Of a stretch of DNA of 64,000 nt, positions 35,513 through 43,242 are shown one piece after another. Made by a program: the position numbers and the translations under genes. The first letter of the stretch is position 1; the number at the start of each line of letters is the position of its first letter. The DNA is from Arthrobacter roseus (GTDB lineage: Bacteria; Actinomycetota; Actinomycetes; Actinomycetales; Micrococcaceae), in NCBI RefSeq assembly GCF_016907875.1, contig NZ_JAFBCU010000001.1, positions 1,674,001 through 1,738,000 of the forward strand, read 5' to 3'. Under the pieces are notes generated by a model, which made no database searches, was not told the DNA's origin, and was given only the letters and a program-made list of their open reading frames with translations.

Positions 35513-37600
35513 ATGAGTCTTGCACAGGACATTAAGCGTGTAGTGGCACCGTTTGAAGTGATCAGTGAGTTCAAACCAGCGGGCGATCAGCCGACCGCGA
35601 TCGCAGAACTGACAGATCGTATCAAGGCGGGGGAGAAGGACGTCGTACTCATGGGTGCCACGGGCACCGGTAAGAGCGCGACGACGGCCTGGCTCATCGA
35701 GCAGGTCCAGCGACCCACTCTGGTCATGGTGCAGAACAAAACGTTGGCTGCACAGCTGGTCAACGAGTTCCGGGAACTTCTGCCCAACAACGCGGTGGAG
35801 TATTTTGTTTCCTACTATGACTACTACCAGCCGGAGGCATATGTGCCCCAGACGGACACCTTCATCGAGAAGGATTCGTCCATCAACGAGGAAGTTGAGC
35901 GGCTCCGGCACTCTGCCACAAATGCACTGCTGACCCGTCGGGACGTCGTGGTAGTGGCTAGCGTTTCGTGCATTTATGGGTTGGGAACGCCCGAGGAATA
36001 TGTTGCGGGCATGGTGACCCTCCGCAGGGGCGCGGAGATGAACAGAGATGAGCTCCTGCGGCGCTTCGTGTCCATGCAGTACACGCGCAACGACATGGAC
36101 TTTCACCGCGGGACCTTCCGGGTGCGGGGCGACACCGTCGAGATCATTCCCATGTATGAGGAACAGGCCCTTCGTATCGAGTTCTTCGGGGATGAGATTG
36201 AGAGTATCCAAACGCTCCATCCACTCACCGGAGAGCTCATCCGCGAAGAGAATGAGATGTATGTTTTCCCGGCCTCGCACTACGTGGCAGGTCCAGAACG
36301 GATGTCCAAAGCCATCACCCGGATTGAAGATGAGTTGCAGAAAAGACTCGACGAACTGGAAGGTCAGAACAAGCTCGTGGAAGCGCAACGCTTGCGGATG
36401 CGCACTACGTATGACCTCGAGATGATGCAGCAGATGGGTTTCTGCAATGGAATAGAGAATTATTCGCGCCACATCGACGGACGCGGGGCTGGAACTGCCC
36501 CGCACTGCCTGATTGACTACTTCCCGGATGATTTCATGCTTGTTGTCGACGAGTCGCACGTGACTATCCCGCAGATCGGTGCCATGTATGAAGGTGATAT
36601 GTCGCGCAAACGGACCCTGGTGGACCACGGTTTCCGACTTCCATCGGCGATGGATAACAGGCCACTGAAGTGGGACGAGTTTTTGGAGCGGATCGGACAG
36701 ACAGTCTACTTGTCGGCTACGCCGGGCAAATATGAGCTGGGGAAGTCCGACGGCTACGTTCAGCAAATCATCCGGCCCACAGGGTTGGTGGACCCGCAGA
36801 TCGTGGTGAAGCCCAGTAAGGGTCAGATTGATGACCTTCTGGGGGAGATCCACAAGCGTGTTGATAAAAACGAGCGCGTTCTGGTAACCACACTGACCAA
36901 GCGTATGGCCGAAGACCTCACCGGTTACTTACTGGAACACGGCGTAAAGGTGGAGTATCTCCACTCGGATGTGGACACTCTTCGCAGGGTAGAGCTGCTC
37001 CGGGAGCTGCGCATGGGCACCTTTGATGTCCTGGTCGGCATCAACCTTCTCCGCGAGGGGCTGGACCTTCCAGAAGTGTCCTTGGTGAGCATTCTGGATG
37101 CCGATAAGGAAGGGTTCCTGCGCAGCTCGACGTCGCTGATCCAGACGATCGGCCGCGCGGCACGCAACGTATCCGGTGAAGTCCACATGTACGCCGACCG
37201 GATCACGGCCTCAATGGCGCATGCCATCGACGAGACGAACCGGCGTCGTGACATTCAGGTGGCCTTCAATAAAAAGAACGGTGTTGACCCACAGCCGCTG
37301 CGGAAGCGGATTGCGGATATCAGTGATCAGCTGGCGCGTGAGGACGCTGACACTGCTGCCCTTCTGGAGGCGGCCGCCGGGAGGAAGGGTAGCAAAAAGG
37401 GTGCCTCGCTAGCTGGCGTCCGTCGCGACGGACTTGCGGCCGTACCGGCGGAGGACCTCTTGGACCTTATTGCTCAGCTCACTGAGCAGATGCACGGCGC
37501 AGCCTCCGAACTGCAGTTTGAGTTGGCGGCGCGCTTACGCGACGAAGTTTCTGACCTCAAGAAGGAACTGAGGCAAATGCAGTCCGCTGGCCACGCCTGA
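35513..37600 (+). CDS. uvrB: excinuclease ABC subunit B
   Basis: A 695-residue DNA-damage verification helicase of nucleotide excision repair. Walker A is [14 protein letters not shown], the beta-hairpin region is [19 protein letters not shown], and motif II is [13 protein letters not shown]. Later motifs include [28 protein letters not shown] and [11 protein letters not shown]-terminal UVR motif ([20 protein letters not shown]) binds UvrC. Length is normal. uvrA and uvrC are also in the window, about 18 and 22 kb downstream. A GGAGGTGGG Shine-Dalgarno for the next gene follows the stop. Confidence 0.97.
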   Translation: MSLAQDIKRVVAPFEVISEFKPAGDQPTAIAELTDRIKAGEKDVVLMGATGTGKSATTAWLIEQVQRPTLVMVQNKTLAAQLVNEFRELLPNNAVEYFVSYYDYYQPEAYVPQTDTFIEKDSSINEEVERLRHSATNALLTRRDVVVVASVSCIYGLGTPEEYVAGMVTLRRGAEMNRDELLRRFVSMQYTRNDMDFHRGTFRVRGDTVEIIPMYEEQALRIEFFGDEIESIQTLHPLTGELIREENEMYVFPASHYVAGPERMSKAITRIEDELQKRLDELEGQNKLVEAQRLRMRTTYDLEMMQQMGFCNGIENYSRHIDGRGAGTAPHCLIDYFPDDFMLVVDESHVTIPQIGAMYEGDMSRKRTLVDHGFRLPSAMDNRPLKWDEFLERIGQTVYLSATPGKYELGKSDGYVQQIIRPTGLVDPQIVVKPSKGQIDDLLGEIHKRVDKNERVLVTTLTKRMAEDLTGYLLEHGVKVEYLHSDVDTLRRVELLRELRMGTFDVLVGINLLREGLDLPEVSLVSILDADKEGFLRSSTSLIQTIGRAARNVSGEVHMYADRITASMAHAIDETNRRRDIQVAFNKKNGVDPQPLRKRIADISDQLAREDADTAALLEAAAGRKGSKKGASLAGVRRDGLAAVPAEDLLDLIAQLTEQMHGAASELQFELAARLRDEVSDLKKELRQMQSAGHA

Positions 37601-37614
37601 TCGGAGGTGGGCTG

Positions 37615-39420
37615 ATGGGACAGGAGCCAGAAATTGTCGAGATCAGGGTTCATGGAGTCGGAGACCAATCCGGGTACAGGGCGCTGGGGGAACCAAAGGG
37701 CACTGCCCTGAATGGGTGGGTCGAGCTTCGGAGTCCTCCTGCTCTGCCTGCGCATCCGCTGAAACTCATCAATTGGTGGCGTGCCAACCGAAAGCAAACG
37801 GGTCGTATGTGGTGGTACCTGGCGTTTCCGTTCACGCTCGTCAATGTTGCAGGGCGTATGGGACCAGAGGTAGGTCACCCGTTTGCGCACAACGCGCATC
37901 GGGCGGTCGTTTCAGTAACTGCGGTGGGGCTGACCTTGGTCCAACTGGCCTGGCTAATTGTCCTGATGGAAACCATTTTGCGGTATTTGCCTTCCTTCAT
38001 GGACCCCCTATGGCTGGGCAGGTTGACACCGCTGGCTGCGGCGGCAGGATTGTCGTTGTTGCTGATCCTGCGGTGGACTCGCGTGGTCCGACTCCAACCG
38101 GAAGACGCCGGCACATCGCCGGGCTCACTGTGTTCCCACGTGGTCGCGGTTCTCGCCGGTGGGATCCTGCTCTCCGTTCTGAGACCTGCCCACATGGCCT
38201 ACACCGGGTGGCCCTCGGTCGTCCCACCTGGGTCCGGAAATGAACCCCTGCTGGACGCTATGGCTTTAGTGGTTGTCGTGAGTACCACCGGGGTCATGCT
38301 TTTGGCCATGCTGCTGGTCGCGGTGTACGCGTTTACACCGTCCAGAGCTCGCGAACGCGTTCGTCCCCTGCCCATGACGGGGCTGGTCCTGACGGTGGCG
38401 GTGGTGCTGATGCATACGGTGACAGCGTTGGTGCGTATGGCCCTGGATAATTTGGCCAACTACGTCAACGGCCTGCTCTACCCTCTTCAACGCGGGGCAC
38501 TCCAGTATCAATACCGGGTCCTTCTGTCCTACGACGATCCGGCCATTGCCGGAGACAGCCGGCTGGATCTGCTGCCGTTCCAGTCCATGATTCTTCTGCT
38601 GGCGCTGCTCGCGGCCACGGTCGTTGTCCTGTGCCTGTGCACGAAACTCAAGTTATCCAGACTCTTCTCCGGTGAGTATTCTCGGGCCACGTGGTGGCAC
38701 GGCTTTATCACGGTTCTTCCGTCGATTATTCCCGTGGTGGCTCCGATTGCGGGACTGCTCGGAATGGCTGGCGTGGCCTCTGCCGTCATACTCGGAGAGG
38801 GGAAACTGGGTGGGCCGATTTTTGGACTGGGAGTGCTGCTACTGCAACTTGCGGCCGCCGTCGTTATCTTGAGCATGCTCCTTGGACAGTTCCCCGCTTT
38901 CAGAGAAGTCATGGCAAAAATTGGCGACCTAGCGGGGTTCTGGCCAGTTCACGATCATCCGTTGGCTGGGGTCTCGTACCGCTATCCGGTGCTAGCCGGC
39001 ATACGACTCGAATTGGCTCAGTGCGGTGACGCCGTCAGGCCGGTACTTTTCGGTCACAGTCAGGGTTCGGTCCTCTGCGCCTGGCTGCTCGCCCACGAGT
39101 CATCCCTGAGCGGCCACCGACCCGTATTCGTTTCTGCCGGATCGCCCATCGAGTCGATATACGCACCTCTATTCCCTGCCTATTTCACACCGGATCTTCA
39201 GGTCAAAGTCGTTGCAGCAACCGAGGAGTGGGCCAATTACTGGCGAGTAACGGATCCGTTGGGCGGACCTATAGAGGGGGCGGAAAACATTCGCCTCGAC
39301 GATTCCGCGGCCGATCCCCTCGGACACGGGGGTTACTGGAACCATCCGCGAATCGCCGTCTTCATCTCGAGTTTCGAACGTGGCACCGAGGTATTTCCTC
39401 CTGACACGAACTGCATCTAA
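37615..39420 (+). CDS. multipass membrane protein with a split alpha/beta-hydrolase domain
   Basis: A 601-residue protein I cannot name. The N-terminus has EIVEIRVHGVGDQSG, which resembles the oxyanion-hole strand of lipases. It is followed by about nine transmembrane segments between residues ~60 and ~440. After them comes VLFGHSQGSVLCAWLL (about residue 480), a classical GxSxG nucleophile elbow, then FVSAGSP, and later TDPLG and GHGGYWNHPRI, which could supply the acid and histidine. The hydrolase fold thus seems to be split by a membrane insertion. The start has GGAGGTGGG upstream. It lies between uvrB and the riboswitch-controlled terC. A lipid or ester substrate in the membrane is an inference. 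Confidence 0.6.
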   Translation: MGQEPEIVEIRVHGVGDQSGYRALGEPKGTALNGWVELRSPPALPAHPLKLINWWRANRKQTGRMWWYLAFPFTLVNVAGRMGPEVGHPFAHNAHRAVVSVTAVGLTLVQLAWLIVLMETILRYLPSFMDPLWLGRLTPLAAAAGLSLLLILRWTRVVRLQPEDAGTSPGSLCSHVVAVLAGGILLSVLRPAHMAYTGWPSVVPPGSGNEPLLDAMALVVVVSTTGVMLLAMLLVAVYAFTPSRARERVRPLPMTGLVLTVAVVLMHTVTALVRMALDNLANYVNGLLYPLQRGALQYQYRVLLSYDDPAIAGDSRLDLLPFQSMILLLALLAATVVVLCLCTKLKLSRLFSGEYSRATWWHGFITVLPSIIPVVAPIAGLLGMAGVASAVILGEGKLGGPIFGLGVLLLQLAAAVVILSMLLGQFPAFREVMAKIGDLAGFWPVHDHPLAGVSYRYPVLAGIRLELAQCGDAVRPVLFGHSQGSVLCAWLLAHESSLSGHRPVFVSAGSPIESIYAPLFPAYFTPDLQVKVVAATEEWANYWRVTDPLGGPIEGAENIRLDDSAADPLGHGGYWNHPRIAVFISSFERGTEVFPPDTNCI

Positions 39421-39424
39421 ACTG

Positions 39425-39538
39425 GCAGGAGCGTAGGGGAGTATCCATAACGCTGTATTCGTCAACACGCGCGGCGCCACTGCCCCGCCGGATGCAGCGG
39501 CTGGTATCTGAAATAGCCGGTGGAGAGACTTGCGGTAA
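39425..39538 (+). ncRNA. yybP-ykoY manganese riboswitch
   Basis: The two conserved loops of this riboswitch class are present: GTAGGGGAGTA (39434-39443) and GGAGAGACTTGCGG (39522-39535), about 80 bases apart. A short closing stem CGTA/TGCG pairs the ends just outside these loops. Between them lie pairable arms such as GCGCGGCGCC and CCGCCGG. It ends about 25 bases before the terC start, so it probably controls terC. The class senses Mn(II) and typically turns on exporters. Confidence 0.82.
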
Positions 39539-39563
39539 CTCGTTGCTCCTTTGAAAGGTGGCC

Positions 39564-40754
39564 ATGCCAGAATTACCCGTAGCTTTTGAGGTCGGAACAT
39601 TCATTGTTCTTGGCGTCATTTTGCTTATTGATCTCCTCCTGGTGGCTAAACGGCCGCATGAGCCCTCCATGAAGGAAGCTGGGCTGTGGGTTGGTTTCTA
39701 CGTCAGCCTTGCGCTCGTGTTTGCAGGCCTCATGTGGATCTTCACCGATCCTGAACACACCGGACAATTCGTGGCTGGATGGGTCACCGAGTACAGCCTC
39801 AGTGTGGACAACCTATTTGTCTTCATCATCATTATGGCCCGCTTCTCAGTGCCCAGAAAGTACCAGCAGGAAGTGCTGATGGTGGGAATCATCATCGCGC
39901 TGATCCTGCGCGGCATCTTTATTCTGATCGGTGCTGCCGTCATTGAAAACTTCAGCTGGGTGTTTTATATCTTCGGCGCATTCCTGCTGTATACGGCGTA
40001 CAAGCAGGCCAAGGACGTTGGCGGAGATGAGGAGTCCGGCTCGGAGAACAAGCTCATAGCCAAACTGCGCAACGTACTGCCCATGTCGGAAAAGTACGAC
40101 GGAAACAAGTTGCGGACAGTCGTGGATGGCAAGAAGGTATTCACCCCGATGGTGGTTGTCTTCGTCACCATTGGCATGACAGATCTCCTGTTTGCCGTGG
40201 ATTCTATCCCCGCCATCTTCGGGCTGACCCAGAGCGCGTTCATTGTCTTCACCGCCAACATCTTCGCTCTGATGGGACTTCGTCAGCTGTACTTCCTGCT
40301 GGGCGGACTCATGGACAGGCTGATCTACCTGAAGCACGGTTTGTCCGTGATTCTGGCGTTCATCGGGGTGAAGCTTATTCTCCATGCACTGCACGTGAAC
40401 GAGCTACCGTTCATCAATGGCGGTCAGCCTGTCGAATGGGCTCCGGAAATACCGACGTTCGTTTCACTGGCCGTCATCGTGGGAACGATCATTCTCGCCA
40501 CAGTACTGAGCCTGCTCAGTCCGAAGGCGCGCGCACAGAAGACAGTCTCTGAACTAGAGCACGCCCTATCGGTTTATCGGAACCTGGGTGAGGATTCACC
40601 GCGCAACCACGCCACGGCCGTCCTTGACGATGTCCGACAGAAACGGCGCAAGGCCGAAGAGGCCGCGGCGCAGCACGGTGTTAAACTTCCCGAAATGAAG
40701 GATGCCGAAACGGCAGAGGAAGAATTCAAGAGGAAGTTCCCCGACAACAAGTAA
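39564..40754 (+). CDS. TerC/Alx-family membrane protein, probable manganese exporter
   Basis: A 396-residue protein with nine or so transmembrane helices. The TerC core shows VTEYSLSVDNLFVFIIIMAR and, in the second half, GMTDLLFAVDSIPAIFGLTQ, each with the conserved membrane aspartates. A charged C-terminal tail of about 80 residues follows. TerC proteins were named for tellurite resistance, but several export Mn(II), sometimes to metallate secreted enzymes. The manganese riboswitch directly upstream makes Mn(II) export the best guess. The ATG at 39564 is preferred, with GAAAGG about five bases upstream; GTG at 39558 would add two residues. The TAA stop forms the start of a -10 element for the next gene. 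Confidence 0.9.
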   Translation: MPELPVAFEVGTFIVLGVILLIDLLLVAKRPHEPSMKEAGLWVGFYVSLALVFAGLMWIFTDPEHTGQFVAGWVTEYSLSVDNLFVFIIIMARFSVPRKYQQEVLMVGIIIALILRGIFILIGAAVIENFSWVFYIFGAFLLYTAYKQAKDVGGDEESGSENKLIAKLRNVLPMSEKYDGNKLRTVVDGKKVFTPMVVVFVTIGMTDLLFAVDSIPAIFGLTQSAFIVFTANIFALMGLRQLYFLLGGLMDRLIYLKHGLSVILAFIGVKLILHALHVNELPFINGGQPVEWAPEIPTFVSLAVIVGTIILATVLSLLSPKARAQKTVSELEHALSVYRNLGEDSPRNHATAVLDDVRQKRRKAEEAAAQHGVKLPEMKDAETAEEEFKRKFPDNK

Positions 40755-40757
40755 CAT
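40752..40757 (+). promoter_or_regulatory. stranded native promoter (-10) of the MFS gene
   Basis: TAACAT overlaps the terC stop and lies seven bases before a GTG at 40765, the same leaderless spacing seen at other genes here. That GTG starts the separated 5' end of the MFS transporter gene. Confidence 0.45.
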
Positions 40758-40785
40758 TGGCGCGGTGACTATCTCTGAACAGACC

Positions 40786-40796
40786 ACGGCGCTGGA
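40786..40796 (+). repeat. left arm of the reconstructed attB inverted repeat
   Basis: ACGGCGCTGGA here is the perfect reverse complement of TCCAGCGCCGT at 48928-48938. When the element is removed the two lie 11 bp apart around TCCTCTAAGGG, giving the paired core-binding sites expected for a tyrosine recombinase. Confidence 0.7.
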
Positions 40797-40806
40797 TCCT
40801 CTAAGG
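40795..40806 (+). repeat. attL core direct repeat
   Basis: GATCCTCTAAGG, identical to 48915-48926. Similarity continues beyond it with three mismatches and then CAGCG. Outside this block the flanks differ, as expected for an integration boundary. Confidence 0.8.
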
Positions 40807-40900
40807 ACGCAGCGTCAAGGGAGCATATTTACCGTGATCCTGTCAAGTTTCAAGCGATAGAAGGCATATAGGCCCCTTGTAGATATCAAAATAAGGGGTC

Positions 40901-40923
40901 TACTACTGCTTTTACTACTGCTT
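40901..40923 (+). repeat. arm-type repeat near the left end
   Basis: Two tandem units of TACTACTGCTTTT just before the integrase gene, 95 bp inside attL. Nearly the same 23 bases (one mismatch) occur at 48822-48844, 71 bp inside attR, in the same orientation. Such paired distal repeats are typical of integrase arm-binding sites. Confidence 0.6.
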
Positions 40924-40940
40924 TTTGTTATCCTTTGACC

Positions 40941-42383
40941 ATGACACGAGGAAACAAGATCCGGGCGAACGGCGAGGGCAGCATCTTTGCTATCGGCACA
41001 CCACAGGGGAAGCGCTGGAAGGCTGAAACGACCATCGGCTATGACGGGGCCGGGAGACGAGTTGTAGCCAGCGGGACGGGGGCTACGAAGGCAATAGCCA
41101 TAGAGCGAAGAGATACGAACCGCCTTAAGCTGCTTGTGATGCAAGGCAAGGCCCCGAGCACAGTCCTAGCGGGGCGAGAAATCAGGATCAATAAGACGAG
41201 CGTCGAAAACTACTTGCGGTCGTGGTTTGAGTCTCTGAACCCGGTCACGGTTGGAGCATCGACGCGGCGACAGTATGAGGGAAACATCACCCGCCACATT
41301 AACCCGCACATCGGCGAAATCCCGCTAACCCTACTATCACGGGCGAACCTGCGAGAACTTTTCTACAAGACGCTACCCAACAAGGCCTATGACCCTAAGA
41401 ACCCCGAAAAGAGACTAGGAGCGGGGGCGGTGCTGAACGTATGGAAGCCACTTAACAAGGCACTAAAAGACGCGCACCTTGATGGATTGATACAACAGAA
41501 CCCGTTAGAGGGCTTAGACCGTCCCGCACCAGTGATGAAGGAAATCGACATCGACACCAGCAGGCCAAAGGCACTGTTACAACACCTTGAAGGGGACATC
41601 GATCAGGCGAAATGGCTTACCAGTTTTCTACTGGGCTTACGTGTCTCCGAAAAATTGGGGCTTACGTGGGATTGTATCGACCTTGACCCGAAGGAAGGAC
41701 AGCCGCCAACCATCACCATTAAACAACAACTCAGCAGGGATCACGCGCGGCACGGTTGCAGAAGTAAAACAGACCGGGAGCCAGTATGTGGGAAGCGATC
41801 CGCACACGATTGCCCAAAGCGGATAGACGGTAAGGGCCTCTACATAAAGGAGGAGACTAAGACGAAGAACATTAGAAAGTTACCTATCCCCTACGAACTT
41901 GAAATATTGCTGGTAGAGCACAAGGAGCGATGGGAAGCTGTGAAAGACTCGGGGGAAATAAACTGGATAGAACACGGAGACGGCGAAGACACGGAAAAAA
42001 CGCTATCTTATGAACCAGAACCGGGGCTAGAAAACTTAGTATTTACAATGGATAACGCTAAGCCCATCCGGCACGAAGTGGAGAACCAGAACTGGCACGC
42101 ATTATGTACAAAATATGGATTTACCAACGACCGGGGACACATATCACGACACACAACAGCGACTATGTTAGCTGAGGCCGGAGTGCCGCCCGAGGTTGCA
42201 AAACTTATACTGGGACATACCAGTGAACGAATGACGCGATATTATACACATCTAAAAGCCACCAAAACGACCCTAGAACCATTGCAGAATTTCGAGATTC
42301 AGCTATTGGGCGAGAGACAAGAATATGATTTCATGGATCTTAATTTGGACATAGGTAAACCCCCCGTGGAAAGTAGAAAATAA
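40941..42383 (+). CDS. int: tyrosine-family site-specific integrase
   Basis: A 480-residue recombinase. It has an N-terminal arm-binding-like region with GEGSIFAIGTPQGKRWKAE, then a SAM-like core-binding domain at about residues 75-190, then the catalytic domain. Catalytic residues visible are the first arginine in FLLGLRVSEKLGL, HISRHTTATML (H400, R403), ILGHTSERM (H426) and the tyrosine in RYYTH (about 435). A cysteine-rich insertion inside the catalytic domain (HGC ... VCG ... HDC, about residues 268-292) could be a small metal site and is unusual. It integrates and, perhaps with a missing directionality factor, excises the element. Confidence 0.93.
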   Translation: MTRGNKIRANGEGSIFAIGTPQGKRWKAETTIGYDGAGRRVVASGTGATKAIAIERRDTNRLKLLVMQGKAPSTVLAGREIRINKTSVENYLRSWFESLNPVTVGASTRRQYEGNITRHINPHIGEIPLTLLSRANLRELFYKTLPNKAYDPKNPEKRLGAGAVLNVWKPLNKALKDAHLDGLIQQNPLEGLDRPAPVMKEIDIDTSRPKALLQHLEGDIDQAKWLTSFLLGLRVSEKLGLTWDCIDLDPKEGQPPTITIKQQLSRDHARHGCRSKTDREPVCGKRSAHDCPKRIDGKGLYIKEETKTKNIRKLPIPYELEILLVEHKERWEAVKDSGEINWIEHGDGEDTEKTLSYEPEPGLENLVFTMDNAKPIRHEVENQNWHALCTKYGFTNDRGHISRHTTATMLAEAGVPPEVAKLILGHTSERMTRYYTHLKATKTTLEPLQNFEIQLLGERQEYDFMDLNLDIGKPPVESRK

Positions 42384-42434
42384 ACACAGGGGGCCTACAC
42401 TTATTATATCGGCATATCATCCGATAAATTTTAT

Positions 42435-43166
42435 TTACCTTTCACTAATGAGGCGGCGGAGGTCATCCTCTGGCAGAGATGGATTTTCCCGCATGATAGA
42501 CCGGGTAACATCATCAGCCGAATGAGAGAGCCGAGACGCGGTATAAGGTGCAAGATAACGGGACGACGCCAAGGCACGATGAAGGTCTGGGCAGTTCCTT
42601 ATCTTAGATAGCTTGTCTAACGTCCACGACGTGGTATTGGAGTTGATAGCGACCTTAACGAGAACATCTGTATCGTGGTGAGTGACTAACATATCTAGGA
42701 CTATGGGATCCGTGTAAGGATTTCCCGCTAGGTCCCGACAGAACATAACATCGTCATTCATACTGTATGTGATTTGCTCGTCGAGGGACATATTCTTGAT
42801 ATCTGCATTTTTAGATGTTCGCATTTTTTCGCTCATGATAAGCCGGGTGACATCATCAGGCGAATGAGAGAGCCGAGACGCCGTATAAGATTCCAGACGA
42901 GGGGAAGACGCCAAGGCACGATGAAGGTCTGGGCAGTTCCTTATCTTAGATAGCTTGTCTAACGTCCACGACGTGGTATTGGAGTTGATAGCGACCTTAA
43001 CGAGAACATCTGTATCGTGGTGAGTGACTAACATATCTAGGACTATGGGATCCGTGTAAGGATTTCCCGCTAGGTCCCGACAGAACATAACATCGTCATT
43101 CATACTGTATGTGATTTGCTCGTCGAGGGACATATTCTTGATATCTGCATTTTTAGATTTTTGCAT
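42435..43166 (-). CDS. LRV-like tandem repeat protein
   Basis: A 243-residue protein made of two near-identical ~114-residue halves. Each half contains units such as DTDVLVKVAINSNTTSWTLD, CPDLHRALASS and ADDVTRSIMRENPSLPEDDL. Their alternation of V-x-x-x-V-A-x-N and L-x-x-L-S resembles the variant leucine-rich (LRV) helical repeat. The same module forms the C-terminal tail of the adjacent FtsK-like protein. No catalytic motif is seen. It may be a paralogue split from or recruited by the translocase for DNA or protein binding. It follows that gene by 76 bp on the same strand. Confidence 0.6.
   Translation of the reverse strand: MQKSKNADIKNMSLDEQITYSMNDDVMFCRDLAGNPYTDPIVLDMLVTHHDTDVLVKVAINSNTTSWTLDKLSKIRNCPDLHRALASSPRLESYTASRLSHSPDDVTRLIMSEKMRTSKNADIKNMSLDEQITYSMNDDVMFCRDLAGNPYTDPIVLDMLVTHHDTDVLVKVAINSNTTSWTLDKLSKIRNCPDLHRALASSRYLAPYTASRLSHSADDVTRSIMRENPSLPEDDLRRLISER
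42565..42816 (+). repeat. 252-bp identical tandem repeat, copy 1
   Basis: Identical base for base, as read by eye, to 42907-43158 with a period of 342 bp (114 codons). This indicates a very recent in-frame duplication inside the LRV-like gene. Upstream, 42454-42545 also closely matches 43265-43356 in the translocase gene. Confidence 0.9.
42907..43158 (+). repeat. 252-bp identical tandem repeat, copy 2
   Basis: Second copy of the repeat at 42565-42816. Together the two encode the two halves of the LRV-like protein. Confidence 0.9.
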
Positions 43167-43242
43167 TTTCTTTTTTCTCTTTCTTATTGTGTGTCAGTAC
43201 CAGCGATTACCGTTACCGGGGTGATACTCTTAGGCGATTTAT

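Larger units (their letters stand above)
40765..40860 (+). pseudogene. displaced 5' end of the MFS transporter gene
   Basis: The frame from GTG 40765 reads MTISEQTTALDPLR and then runs into element DNA, stopping at 40858-40860. DPLR is coded by GATCCTCTAAGG, the same twelve bases that encode DPLR at codons 7-10 of the MFS gene at 48915. The original N-terminus was therefore MTISEQTTALDPLR joined to the sequence that starts VQRRTVAVLA. Integration split it, leaving a 31-codon remnant that may still be transcribed and translated. Confidence 0.8.

Noticed and set aside
35492-36853. 453-codon minus-strand open frame opposite uvrB
   Set aside because: No recognisable domain, and it mirrors the codon bias of uvrB on the plus strand.
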